DNA of 64,000 bases, taken from positions 1-64,000 of the forward strand of contig PLZS01000155.1 in assembly GCA_003153555.1 (NCBI GenBank), written 5' to 3'. This document shows positions 41,624 through 51,600 of this stretch, one piece after another. The stretch comes from Candidatus Melainabacteria bacterium. Its GTDB lineage: Bacteria; Cyanobacteriota; Vampirovibrionia; Obscuribacterales; Obscuribacteraceae. How positions within the stretch are numbered: the stretch's first letter is position 1; each line of letters begins with the position of its first letter. Made by a program: the position numbers and the translations under genes. The notes below the pieces were generated by a model that saw only the letters and a program-made list of their open reading frames with translations, searched no databases and was not told the origin of the DNA.

Positions 41624-42823
41624 TTATTGCTGCGGAGTCTGAAGCTTTCTTGCCAAACCGATCTCGACGTGAACCATATCACCGAGCTTAGGATCCAGCC
41701 ATTTGCAATTGGACAGATCTTCCAATTCAGCCAAAGCCAGTGTGTGAAGACCAGCTTTATTAAGTGTCCGGGCCCGGTAAAACCTAGGATCGCCGAGTTC
41801 AGGCTCAATCAATGAAGCGGCTGTGAAAGCCTCCAGTGGCACTTTCCACATCTCTGGCGGCACGGGACCGTTGTGAGTCTGTTTCTTAATTTGGTCTTCA
41901 GCGAGTTGTCCCACGGACATCAATGACCGTGCTTTTAATATTGCTGAGGCGTGCGTATTAGTGGATAGCGCGGTCAAGAGCTCTTGCGCTTTGGCCACTT
42001 TGCCTCGATTTACCTGAAGCCAAGCTTGCAGATATAAAGGATCGGCAAATTGCGGTTCAATTGAGAGAGACTTTTCGGATGCTTCTTGGGCAAAACCATC
42101 CAACCCGGCTTCATAGTAGAGCCAGGCAAGGTCTAGGTAGATCTCAGCAGTTGGGTGTGTCCTTAAATCGTTGAGCAGTACATTTCTTTTGTTCGCCCAA
42201 ACTGGACGAGTTCTGCAGACAAACCACAGCCGGGGCGCTTTTCCGTACAGCGCCCAGATTAGCAGTATGACAATGATCGCGTGGATGGTGCCAATGTATG
42301 GAATCCACGAGCGCACTGTAGTGTTGTAAATCGCCACCCAGTCACCGTACATGCCCAATGTGGACATCATCGCGTAAACAATGGCTGTGCCTGATATGGA
42401 CCAGATCGCCAGGTAAATCAAAACTGCCACTACAGGTGGTGAGGTGACGATGAAGGCGGCAAGTAAGGCCAGAAGTCCGCAGAGGATCTCGACAACGTTG
42501 CCGGCTAGATAAATAGTCAAAATCTGCTCTGGAGTGAATATGCCTGAGGGCACAACGTATCCCCAGAGAATGCCGTAATGGAATTCGGCAATCTTTCCAC
42601 CGAAAAGAAGAATCGCAGCTGCGTGTCCACACTCGTGCAAGAACACGACAACAGGCATGAGCACAAACATCGTAATGCGCATCAGCAAATCTCGATCTCG
42701 GGCCGTTACGTTTGCATCCCAGAGAGTCTGACGTTCTATCCAGGCGCTTCTAAGCGTGATAACCATTAAGGGCAAGACGATGATGATCAGAAGATCTTGT
42801 GAAGAGCTGAAGAACGGATCCAT
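41624..42823 (-). CDS. M50-like membrane zinc metallopeptidase with TPR-like C-terminus
   Basis: This 399-residue membrane protein has about six helices in the first 230 residues. HECGH at 63-67 (VVFLHECGHAAAILLFGGK) inside a helix is the HExxH motif of M50 site-2 type proteases, followed by the GG turn and the IYLAGNVVEILCGLLALLAA helix that may supply the third ligand. The C-terminal 170 residues have TPR-like helix pairs (YLDLAWLYYEAGLDGFAQEA, LYLQAWLQVNRGKVAKAQEL), probably for substrate or partner binding in the cytosol. It begins three bases after the tatC stop, so the pair with TatC is tightly linked. Substrate is unknown. Confidence 0.88.
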   Translation of the reverse strand: MDPFFSSSQDLLIIIVLPLMVITLRSAWIERQTLWDANVTARDRDLLMRITMFVLMPVVVFLHECGHAAAILLFGGKIAEFHYGILWGYVVPSGIFTPEQILTIYLAGNVVEILCGLLALLAAFIVTSPPVVAVLIYLAIWSISGTAIVYAMMSTLGMYGDWVAIYNTTVRSWIPYIGTIHAIIVILLIWALYGKAPRLWFVCRTRPVWANKRNVLLNDLRTHPTAEIYLDLAWLYYEAGLDGFAQEASEKSLSIEPQFADPLYLQAWLQVNRGKVAKAQELLTALSTNTHASAILKARSLMSVGQLAEDQIKKQTHNGPVPPEMWKVPLEAFTAASLIEPELGDPRFYRARTLNKAGLHTLALAELEDLSNCKWLDPKLGDMVHVEIGLARKLQTPQQ

Positions 42824-42826
42824 CGG

Positions 42827-43600
42827 CTAGCGACCAAAAACTTTCAGCAACAAAACAGACAAGAAATAAAGTGCGATTAATGCACCCATCACCATCAACA
42901 TCGACATCGCAGTTGGATCTGGTGTGACGACAGCGGCAATCACAGTGATTCCAGCGACGGCGTACTTCCAAATCGAGAGCAGCAACTTAGAGCTGACGAT
43001 GCCAGTGAAAGATAGAGCGAAGATCAAAATTGGTAGTTGGAAACATAAACCCATGTATAAGAGGATTGAGCTTACTAAGGAAATATAGAAGTCCAGACGT
43101 TGGTTAATGGGGCTGACCCCGACTCCGAAAGATCCGAAGAAGTGCAGCATTGGCGGCAATAGAAGGTAGTAGGCGAAGGCGGCTCCGCATACAAACAACA
43201 GCGGGCTGCCCACCACAATTGGTGCCATGATCGTTCTTTCTTTTCTCGTCAGCCCGGGCGATATGAATTGTGCAAGCTCGAAAAGAATCAACGGCGAGGA
43301 GGCAATCAAGGCGGTGTAAAACGCTACCTTGAAGAAGACAAGCACAGGTTCTTCAAGAGATAACGCTTGGAAGGAGATGTTTCCGGCTGGTGCCTCGAGA
43401 TAACGAAGGATGTCCTTGGTCACAAAAAGTGCGGCGACTAAGGCGACGGCGATATATACAATCGATCTGATCAGGCGCCCGCGCAGTTCGTCGAGATGCT
43501 CGACGACGGTCATCAAGCCTTCAGCAGGCGGCTCTTCAGCGATTTCCTGGTTTTTGTAATCCAGGTGTTCTTCCAAATTTTCAAACTCACTAGTCGTCAT
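42827..43600 (-). CDS. tatC: Twin-arginine translocase subunit TatC
   Basis: This protein of about 257 residues with six membrane helices is the receptor of the Tat pathway, which exports folded proteins. The N-terminal cytosolic motif VVEHLDELRGRLIRSIVYI and the first periplasmic loop are typical, as are SPLILFELAQFISPGLTRKE and LGVSPINQRLDFYISLV-type segments. I start at ATG 43600 (MTTSEFENLEEHL). The frame extends to 43735, but that part overlaps the methyltransferase gene and has no family resemblance. tatA/tatB are not in the window. It follows the TrmH-family gene by 22 bases and is followed directly by the M50 peptidase. Confidence 0.93.
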   Translation of the reverse strand: MTTSEFENLEEHLDYKNQEIAEEPPAEGLMTVVEHLDELRGRLIRSIVYIAVALVAALFVTKDILRYLEAPAGNISFQALSLEEPVLVFFKVAFYTALIASSPLILFELAQFISPGLTRKERTIMAPIVVGSPLLFVCGAAFAYYLLLPPMLHFFGSFGVGVSPINQRLDFYISLVSSILLYMGLCFQLPILIFALSFTGIVSSKLLLSIWKYAVAGITVIAAVVTPDPTAMSMLMVMGALIALYFLSVLLLKVFGR

Positions 43601-43622
43601 TCTTATAAACCCAAGCGATATT

Positions 43623-44426
43623 TTACCGCTTCGCAGAGCCGCGTTGTCGAGCGCACTCAAATAGAACCACACCAGAACTGACCGCCACGTTAAGAGACTC
43701 GGTATCACCGACCATCGGAATTGATACCAACTCATCAGCCATTTGTGCTGCCTGTCTACTTAGGCCGTTACCCTCGTTGCCGAACAAAAAGGCCAGGGGT
43801 TGGTTCATTTCTACTTCCCAAAATGGTTTTTCAGCAGTCGGGTCAAGGGCCAGAATTCGGATATTCTCCTCTTTCAGCCGCCTGACTAATTCTTCCATTT
43901 TGACTCCGACAATCACTGGTAGTCCAAACAGCCCACCCATTGCGGCTCTCACCACTTTTGGATTGAAGGCATCCACACTTCCGGCAGTGGCTACTAAACC
44001 AGTTGCACCAAAAGCCAACGCGGCCCGAATCATCGTGCCGAGGTTACCGGGATCTTGGACGGCTTCGGCCACTGCGATTAGTGTCTTGGTGCCTTTGAAG
44101 CAATCTTCCAAGCTATACGTCTTGATTCGTCCAACGCTGATAATGCCACATGGCGTCGAGGTTGTGGACAAGTCCCGAAACAGCTTGTCATCGACAACTG
44201 TAATCTCATCGACATTCAGATCTTCATTTGCAGAAAAGCCAGTGCTCCAGTAAGACTTGCTGACGATCACATCTTGAACAGCCACGCCTTTCGACTTGGC
44301 TTCCACGAGTAACTTTGGGCCTTCCAAAAGGAAGAGCCCAAGTTCTTCTCGACCAGAACGTTGCTGCAAGCTCCGTACTTTTTTCAGTAAAGAGTTTGAC
44401 GCGCTGCTGATCGATGTGATCTTCAT
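43623..44426 (-). CDS. TrmH/SpoU family RNA 2'-O-methyltransferase
   Basis: This 267-residue SPOUT methyltransferase uses S-adenosylmethionine to methylate a ribose in tRNA or rRNA. The N-terminal substrate-binding domain (FLLEGPKLLVEAKSKGVAVQ) is followed by the knotted catalytic domain with motif 1 DPGNLGTMIRAALAFGATG, motif 2 FLFGNEGNGLS and motif 3 VSIPMVGDTESLNVAVSSGV. It resembles RlmB/TsnR-type rRNA enzymes rather than TrmL. It sits 40 bases after rplT on the same strand, a common neighbourhood (rpmI-rplT-spoU). The exact target nucleotide cannot be told. Confidence 0.9.
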   Translation of the reverse strand: MKITSISSASNSLLKKVRSLQQRSGREELGLFLLEGPKLLVEAKSKGVAVQDVIVSKSYWSTGFSANEDLNVDEITVVDDKLFRDLSTTSTPCGIISVGRIKTYSLEDCFKGTKTLIAVAEAVQDPGNLGTMIRAALAFGATGLVATAGSVDAFNPKVVRAAMGGLFGLPVIVGVKMEELVRRLKEENIRILALDPTAEKPFWEVEMNQPLAFLFGNEGNGLSRQAAQMADELVSIPMVGDTESLNVAVSSGVVLFECARQRGSAKR

Positions 44427-44466
44427 CGCTGCCTACTTTGTCTGTCTGTGCAGGGTGAACTAATCG

Positions 44467-44940
44467 CTACTTAGCTGCAGCGTAAGTCTTCTCGTGAGCC
44501 TTGTCTGCTAGTTTCTTCTTCTCAGCGCGAGCTTGTCTGTCTGCATGCGCTTTCTTGTCTGATTCGACTTTTTCAGCGAGTGTTTTGTCGGCAAGCTTTT
44601 TAGCATTCAGGGCCAGAGCGGCAAATGCTTCTTTGTCTCGGACTGCCAGTTCGGCAAGTACTTTGCGATTGAGAGTGACGCCCAACTTGTCGTTTGCCCA
44701 GATGAATTTGCTGTAGCTCAATCCATTGATTCGGCATGCAGCATTGATTCTTGTGATCCAGAGACTTCTGAAATCACGTTTTTTCTTGCGTCTATCGCGG
44801 AAGGCATTTCGCCATGCTTGCATCAACGCCTGATTGGCAGCGATGAAGAGCTTTGATTTTGAGCCGCGGAAACCTTTAGCGTACTTGAGAATTTTCTTGT
44901 GGCGGTTCTGAAGAACGTTACCACGCTTGACTCTAGACAT
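44467..44940 (-). CDS. rplT: 50S ribosomal protein L20 with C-terminal extension
   Basis: Residues 1-117 are a normal L20, an early 23S-binding assembly protein: [40 protein letters not shown] and [20 protein letters not shown] are all conserved. Residues about 118-157 are an extra Ala/Lys/Asp-rich helical tail ([20 protein letters not shown]) not found in typical L20 of about 115-120 residues. AAGGAG eight bases upstream is a strong ribosome-binding site. It lies 137 bases after rpmI, a longer gap than usual. Confidence 0.97.
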   Translation of the reverse strand: MSRVKRGNVLQNRHKKILKYAKGFRGSKSKLFIAANQALMQAWRNAFRDRRKKKRDFRSLWITRINAACRINGLSYSKFIWANDKLGVTLNRKVLAELAVRDKEAFAALALNAKKLADKTLAEKVESDKKAHADRQARAEKKKLADKAHEKTYAAAK

Positions 44941-45077
44941 TACATCTCCTTCTTCTGATGAAACGAGTCGTGTGATTTATGTGCTGGGCTTTCACGTCAG
45001 AGAGATCTGAAGCGTTCCAGTTCGTCATCGGAGAGGAGGTTCCTTAGACAGAATCAGATGCCAGCCAGCCATTCGCC

Positions 45078-45287
45078 TTAGCGAAGGTATTTTGGGTAAG
45101 GGAAAAGTTCCATTACGTTGTCGTGTTGTGATTTCTCCAATGGCGCCCAGCCGCGCAAATTGCGCTTAACGCCAGGTGACATCCATTCATTGATGTGGCG
45201 CTTGCCCGACTGCTTGCGCAAGATTTTACCGGTGCCGGTAATCTTGAAGCGTCTGGCTGCGGCCTTGTTGGTCTTCATCTTGGGCAT
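45078..45287 (-). CDS. rpmI: 50S ribosomal protein L35
   Basis: This 69-residue protein is L35, with the typical MPKMKTNKAAARRFKITG start and KILRKQSGKRHINEW core. I start at ATG 45287; the frame is open to 45398, but GGAG sits about 10 bases before 45287 and the family N-terminus is MPKMKT. The usual partner infC is absent: the gene just upstream on the same strand is the giant 5704-codon gene, so rpmI-rplT must have its own promoter in the 329-base leader, or be read through from the giant gene. Confidence 0.96.
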   Translation of the reverse strand: MPKMKTNKAAARRFKITGTGKILRKQSGKRHINEWMSPGVKRNLRGWAPLEKSQHDNVMELFPYPKYLR

Positions 45288-45616
45288 GATAGTGCTCCAG
45301 TGGCTAATCATGAGGTTTTGCCGACTATTGTCAGGGACAACAGTGAGCATTCGTGAGCCCCTGCTTGTTAGGAGGGGACGAATTGAACATGATAACACCC
45401 CTGATGTCCATTCTCGGCTCAGTCTCTATCATTCCTCAATGTTTTGATTCATATTGCCATCATTCTGTCTTGACTTCGGACCACTGCTCGTCAAATAGAT
45501 TCACTGAATGAGATTCGCTTAATCATGGAGGTCTATATTGGCATTTTACTTCGCTGAATTCAGACGGTCGGGTTCAATGCTAATAGTGTAAAGGTGCGGG
45601 TTGTCGACTTCAGCTG
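45288..45616. other. Leader region of rpmI-rplT, possible regulatory hairpin
   Basis: This 329-base spacer between the giant gene stop and rpmI should contain the ribosomal operon promoter. On the minus strand CCCCT (45372-45376 in plus coordinates as AGGGG) faces AGGGG about ten bases later, giving a small stem about 70-90 bases ahead of rpmI. L20 often represses its own operon through the leader, so this is a place to look; I cannot assign a known leader structure by eye. Confidence 0.35.
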
Positions 45617-48600
45617 TCACAAATCTTGCTGGCTTTTAGACTGCGGTGCGATGTAGGCTTCTTCATCGAAGTGAGGTTCACTCAATAGCCACTTCACGCC
45701 TCTTCCTGAGCCTTGATCGTTCATTAAGTATCGTAATTCGATTTCTCCATTTTCTTTTTGAACTTGAAGATGTGTCTTGCGCGCGATCAGCGAATACCGG
45801 CGGCTCTTCGAGTTACGATACCTGGCATTCCTTATCGCGTCATCGTTCAATTCGAAGATTTTTTGCAGAGCCTTTCCTGTTACTTTAATCTCATTGTCGC
45901 CTGCAGCTCTTGTGACATTACCCTCGTTCACGCGAGATCCGGGCCGAACTACAGACTCAGATGTAAGCGTGGTGTTCTCAATCACTGCTCCTCTTCCGAT
46001 TTGTGCTCCTTTCGGTATAAATACGTTAGGTCCGATCACGATGTTGGGATGGAGTGAGGCTAATACCGATGGGTGAACAATCGCAGTCGTATCCAGTTTG
46101 AGACCTTCCTCTTGCTTTTTTCTACGCAGCTGAGCAAGAGGCGATTGCGATTTGACAATTAGACCTGAATCGACAAAGGCTCCCGGTGGCACGAGAGCAT
46201 TGGGCTCAAGATGGGCACCTTCGGATACATAAGCACCATCGCCAATGATCACTCCTTCAGGTACATCAACTCCTGAGATATTAGCGCCATCGCCGATGAT
46301 GGCTCCGGAATGCACTTTCACATTGAACAAATCGACTCTGTCTCCCACTATTGCACCTTCTTCAATAACTGAGTCAACAACCCGGGAGTTGCCGACCTTT
46401 GCGGTGCTATGTATAGAGGCTCGTGTAACCACAGCATGAGGGCTAATATTGGCGGGTCTTTCCGTTGGATCGTCGCTCAAATAAGCATCCACGCTGTAAT
46501 AATTTTGTTTATCCTGGGGTTGTTCGATCGAATGGTCAGACGCCTGAAATGGTTTGGGTGCAACGATTGCATTTTCTGAAACTTTTTCTCCGTCGGCTAC
46601 GCGAGCACCATTTTTGATGCTGGCTTGTGATTCCACATGAGCAAACATACCAACTACAGCATCTTCAACGACAACACGGTCCCTTATTTCAGCACCGAGC
46701 TTTAAATAGGCATGACTCAGTAATTGAACTTCATTGCCGACCTCGGCGTGTGACCCTACGTAAGCGAACTCACCGACCACCGATCGCCAGCCGATCGTGG
46801 CATGATCACTTACCACCGCCAATCTTCCGATGCGAACCTCTCTAGATAGTTTGGCACCATCCCCGATACTAGCCTTTCTGCCAATAACCACCTCTCGTTC
46901 CAGGTTGACGCCATTCCCGAGATTGGCACCATGTCTGATTTTACATGCGCTTTCTAAGGTGCAGTCTGAACCAATTACGACGTCTGGGCCAATAGAAACG
47001 TCGGGATTAACCGCAGTTCTTGCCCCTACGATGCTGCCCTGACCAATCTTGATCATAGAAGTATTCGGCAGCGGATCTGACTGATTGCCTAGTCTTCCTA
47101 ACCTAGCACCTTCATGCACTATGACGTTTTCACCGACCTCGACTCCCCTGCCTACATGAACTCCTTTGCCGATAGAGGCACCGTCTCCAATTGAGTTGCC
47201 ATAGTCGACGAAAGTCCTGTCGCTATAATCGGTATCCGAGAAGATCGTCACACGCTCGCCAATTATCGTCGGTCTATCTGCACTTGAGTGAATAATTACG
47301 CCTTTGTGAAGAGTCGTTCCGGCTCCCACTTGTGTGTATGGCTCGAGCCGAGCATCCTCACCAACAACCGAACCTGATTTCACAATTGCACCAGTTCCGA
47401 TCCAAGCTCCCGCTTTCACCACTACACCTTCGTGTAACTCGACGCCAGACCTGACGAAGGCCCCATCCTCTACTACCACGCCCGGTCCTATATATTCAGC
47501 ATGCACTTCCGCCTTTGGACTGATTTTCGCTGCTTCGGGAGAGCTTGTCGATGCCTTTCCATAATCGGGATTAGCTTCACGCCAACGACTGCGAAGACGA
47601 TTAGTTTTGGTGACTTCTGTAATTTGTGAGTGGTCTGGTATCAAGTCTTCGGATGGGTCAAAGACACTGTTCGCGGCAAGCTTTGTATGTATATCGATAT
47701 GAGAGCCAGGCATAATCATACAACCCTGAGGAATCTCCACTCCATCGGCTATTATTGCGCCCTCACCAATGGTAGCATCCTTACCGACAGACACTCTCGC
47801 GCCGAGAATACCTTCAATGATAGTTCCGGATCCGATCTGGCAATGGGGTCCGATCTTTGCGGTTTTTGTGATGATCGGTAATTCGCCGCGTTCTGCAAAT
47901 CTCACTGATGGGTCGACAACTGCTCCCTCGTCAATTCTCGCTTTTGCGCTTGCGGCGGCGGAATTATAAGTCTCCAATTCGTTTAAGTCAGGTTCAGCGG
48001 CAATCTGTTGATTTTCTACCAGCGCACCTTCTTCCGTGGCAGTACTCTTGAGGTGAACACCCGCTAAAACCGTGGAATCCGCTCTTACTATTGAATCCAC
48101 AACACGTGTGCCGACCCGAACCTTAACATTGTCTTCGATAACGCTGCCGGTGACTGAAGTATGTTCAATACTTTTCTCAGCCCCATCATGGCTTCCCTCG
48201 AGAACGACTCTGTCGCCTACGACAGAATCTTGTATGCTTACGTTCTGGCCAATGTGACCGTGCTGCCCGATGACGACGCCAGGGCCAATATTCGCCTCGC
48301 TTTCTACTACTGTGCCCTCGCCAATTCTAGCGTCTGTGTTTACAACCGCTTTGTTTTCGATCTTCGCGTTTTCGTTTACTATCGCCCTTTCGTGCACGAC
48401 CGCACCGGGTCCAATCTCCGCTCCGGCTTTAATGACGGCGCCGGCTTTTATAGTTGCACCATCTCTGATCACCGCACCCGCTTCGATTATCGCCCCTTTC
48501 TCGATGGTGACGTTGTGCCCAATCCAAGCTCCGCTTCCCAAGTCTGAAGCAATTCGTGAGTTCCGGCCTACGACTACACCTTCAGAAATAGTCTTAACGC

Positions 48601-51600
48601 CGTCCAAAATCTCAACGCTTGGATCGATCAATGCTGTCTCATGAGCATCTACTCCAGCCGGAATATAAGATTCTCGGACTGGCAGCTGGTCAGTGTTTCG
48701 CATGTTTTCCTCCGAGTTATCGAAGATCTTTTGGCCTGAAGCATCAACTGTGAAATTATGCGAGTTGAAACTGTTGTGATCCTGACGTCCCATAAACGAA
48801 ACTCCGCCATCTGATGATGGCATTACGTTATAGAGTTGTTTAGACACTCGATCATGCACCAAGTCCCCGTCTCTAACGAGGATCTTTTCTCCACTTGGTG
48901 GCAATCGTAGTTCCGCAACCTTGCCCTCATTGAATTTTGCCACCATGCCACCCCAGAGCGCATACTGAGGTGCTTCGCCGTCGTTTTTCAGGGTGGCAAG
49001 TTTTTCAAACGATTTTAAATCTGCAGGAACATAGGAGTCGAGTGCGGGACCCGAGATGACATCGACTTCGCCTGCAATATCTTTTACTAAGATATAGGGC
49101 AGTTTTACTTCGCTCTTTACGCCTTCTTTTTCCAGAGCGAATTTCTCGATCGAAGTTGGCATCGATACAAATGGCAGCTTGTTTTCTGTATACAGTAGCC
49201 TCTCATTTGGCTGCTCACCGTCCAATCTTTTCAACTCAAAAGTCTGCCCGAGTTTCGCTAGCGCGTCATAAGCCACTTTGATTTCACTGGCAGTAAAAAC
49301 ATGGACACCACCTTCTTTTCTGCCTAACCTAAGCAAATCTATATTCTTAGTTGTTTTTCCATACTCGCTGATGGCATAAACGTGCGGATTCTCGTCAATG
49401 CCTTCGATAGCAACGGATTTGTCTCCTTTTAATCGAAGCGTGTACCTCAGTCCGTTTCGGTCAGTTAAGGTATTTTCTGCGACAGCAAAATTCAAGGGAG
49501 CGTCAGGATATGCGTCTTCCTCCCAGCGCGATCGCTCTCTGTACACTGGTGGAATGGTGATTCCAGTGATTTGTCCGTTCGAGTCCAACGTCGCCTTGAC
49601 TCTCCCAAATAATGCCGAAGGATTATTCTTGGTTTGCTTCCGATAGTCTCGATTCAGTACGGTTTGGATTTCTGACAAAGCCATGTCGATACCGCTGGTG
49701 GTGCTGACCTCGACGGGCTCTTTGGTTGATTTGTTGAAGAAGCTTTTTGTGGGTGTGTCAAGCTGCGGGTCGACCTTGGTGCCAAGTTGAGTTGGAGCAT
49801 TTGCACGAGTCTCTTGAGCAGCGGAGTCTCTAAGAAACTTCTCGATTTCGCTCCCACTCATGCGCACTAAATCGGGCGAAAGGTCTCGGTGTGAGACACC
49901 CGCAATACGTTGCTCTGTATCATAAATGAGAGGATGCTCTGTGCCTGGTATAGTTGCCTCAATAGAGGCATGTATATTTCTCGCGTCCCAATGTCCATCC
50001 TGTGTGAACGTCTTCCCATCGGCTTTTCCTGAGTGAGCATCTGAGATCCATTCTGGAGCTTGTAAGGAACTGAGCACAAATCTTGCTTTGATTCCAGCTT
50101 CGTCCAAAAGCACTTTCAGAAATGCAGTCTGTTCGAGGCAGCTCATTTTACCTTCTGCGATAAGTTTTCCAAGCAGCACTCCTTGAGGTCCATCCCCTTC
50201 TTTGATTCTTCTGTCGATTTCAGCCTTCGAGGCATCGATTAACTCTTCTGAGTGCGGCAGAAATTCACGTACATAGGAATAGGCTTTAGACGCGATCGCA
50301 AGAGCATCAGTTGGTTTAGCAGGATCGAGGTCTGTGGTTTGGTCTAGAAAATTGAGTATCTGCTCTTCTAAAACCAGATCTTTCTTGCGATTAATTACGA
50401 TTTCACGCCTGTCGAACTCGCTGCCTTGCGGCTTATTTCCCAGGTCAAACTCTTGTCCTCGTCCCATAATCTTGATTCCGTCAACAAACTTTTGATCAAG
50501 CTCATCATTCTTCGCCAGGGCAGCTGTCTGGATATCAGCGGCACTTGAAGCTGAAGGCGTGAGATTCGGCTCTGTGTGAGGCGCGACTGAGAAGTCTGCG
50601 GTGCTAGCAATGCCACCACTTTGTCCCGCACCACGTTCAACAATGGTCTCACCGTGTGGCGAGGGTGCTGCTTGATCTAATGTTGCTGCCATGTCGACCG
50701 GCAAGTGTCCACTAGGCGGAAGTTCGAGCGCTGACGGCGGAGTATCTGAGTTGAAGTGCTCGGCGATTGCACGATCTACGCTGTTGTCAATGAATTTCTT
50801 TGTATCGTGAAAGACTGCGGCCAAAATCCTAGCTCTTCGATGCTCAAGAGCACCACCCCCGCGCAGCATTCCGTAGAGTTCAGCAAACGCCTCGCTTCGC
50901 CCGGTCTCACCTTCTTGCATGAAATATTCAAGATCGCTAATTTTGCGTTTAGCAGAAGCAAGTCCGATTAGTTCTTGCAATCTTGCTTTTTTGTTTATTC
51001 TACGAAGATCTTTTTCATAGGACTGTCTAAATTCCTCAGAGCGTGAAATTCGTCCCAAAGCGTCGTCGATCGCATGACCGACTTCGTGACGAAGAACGCC
51101 GTCTGTTCTGTCACTAGAAACTTGCTGTTCACCCCTAGACAGATATTCCTGACTTACGACAATCGCCTTGTCACTAGGTATGAATACGCCTTCAAGGTTA
51201 TCCCATTTGGCGTCAGGCTGCCCCCGTACAGGTTTGTCTTTAAGATGAGGAGCGGCATCGGTAAGCATGCGAGCTGTTTTAAAGCGATATCCCATTGCTT
51301 CCAGTAGCGCTAAATCATTTTGAGGCAACTCGTGCAAGCTGTGTCTGAGCGACACAACGCCAGTCACCGAGGCATTTTGGTTCTCGATGATAGGCAGACC
51401 TGCATCAGCCCTTATTCCCTCGACGGGCACCGGTTTCCCATGAAGACCGAATTTAAGGACATCGCCAGGCTTCAGCTCCTGAAAGTATTGACTGCCATCT
51501 GCATTAGTTGTCGGTATACGTTCGCCGTTTATGTAGGTTCCATTTTTCGAATTGTTGTCAGCTATTTTTACGACACCATTTTTGTCACTTACCACCACTG

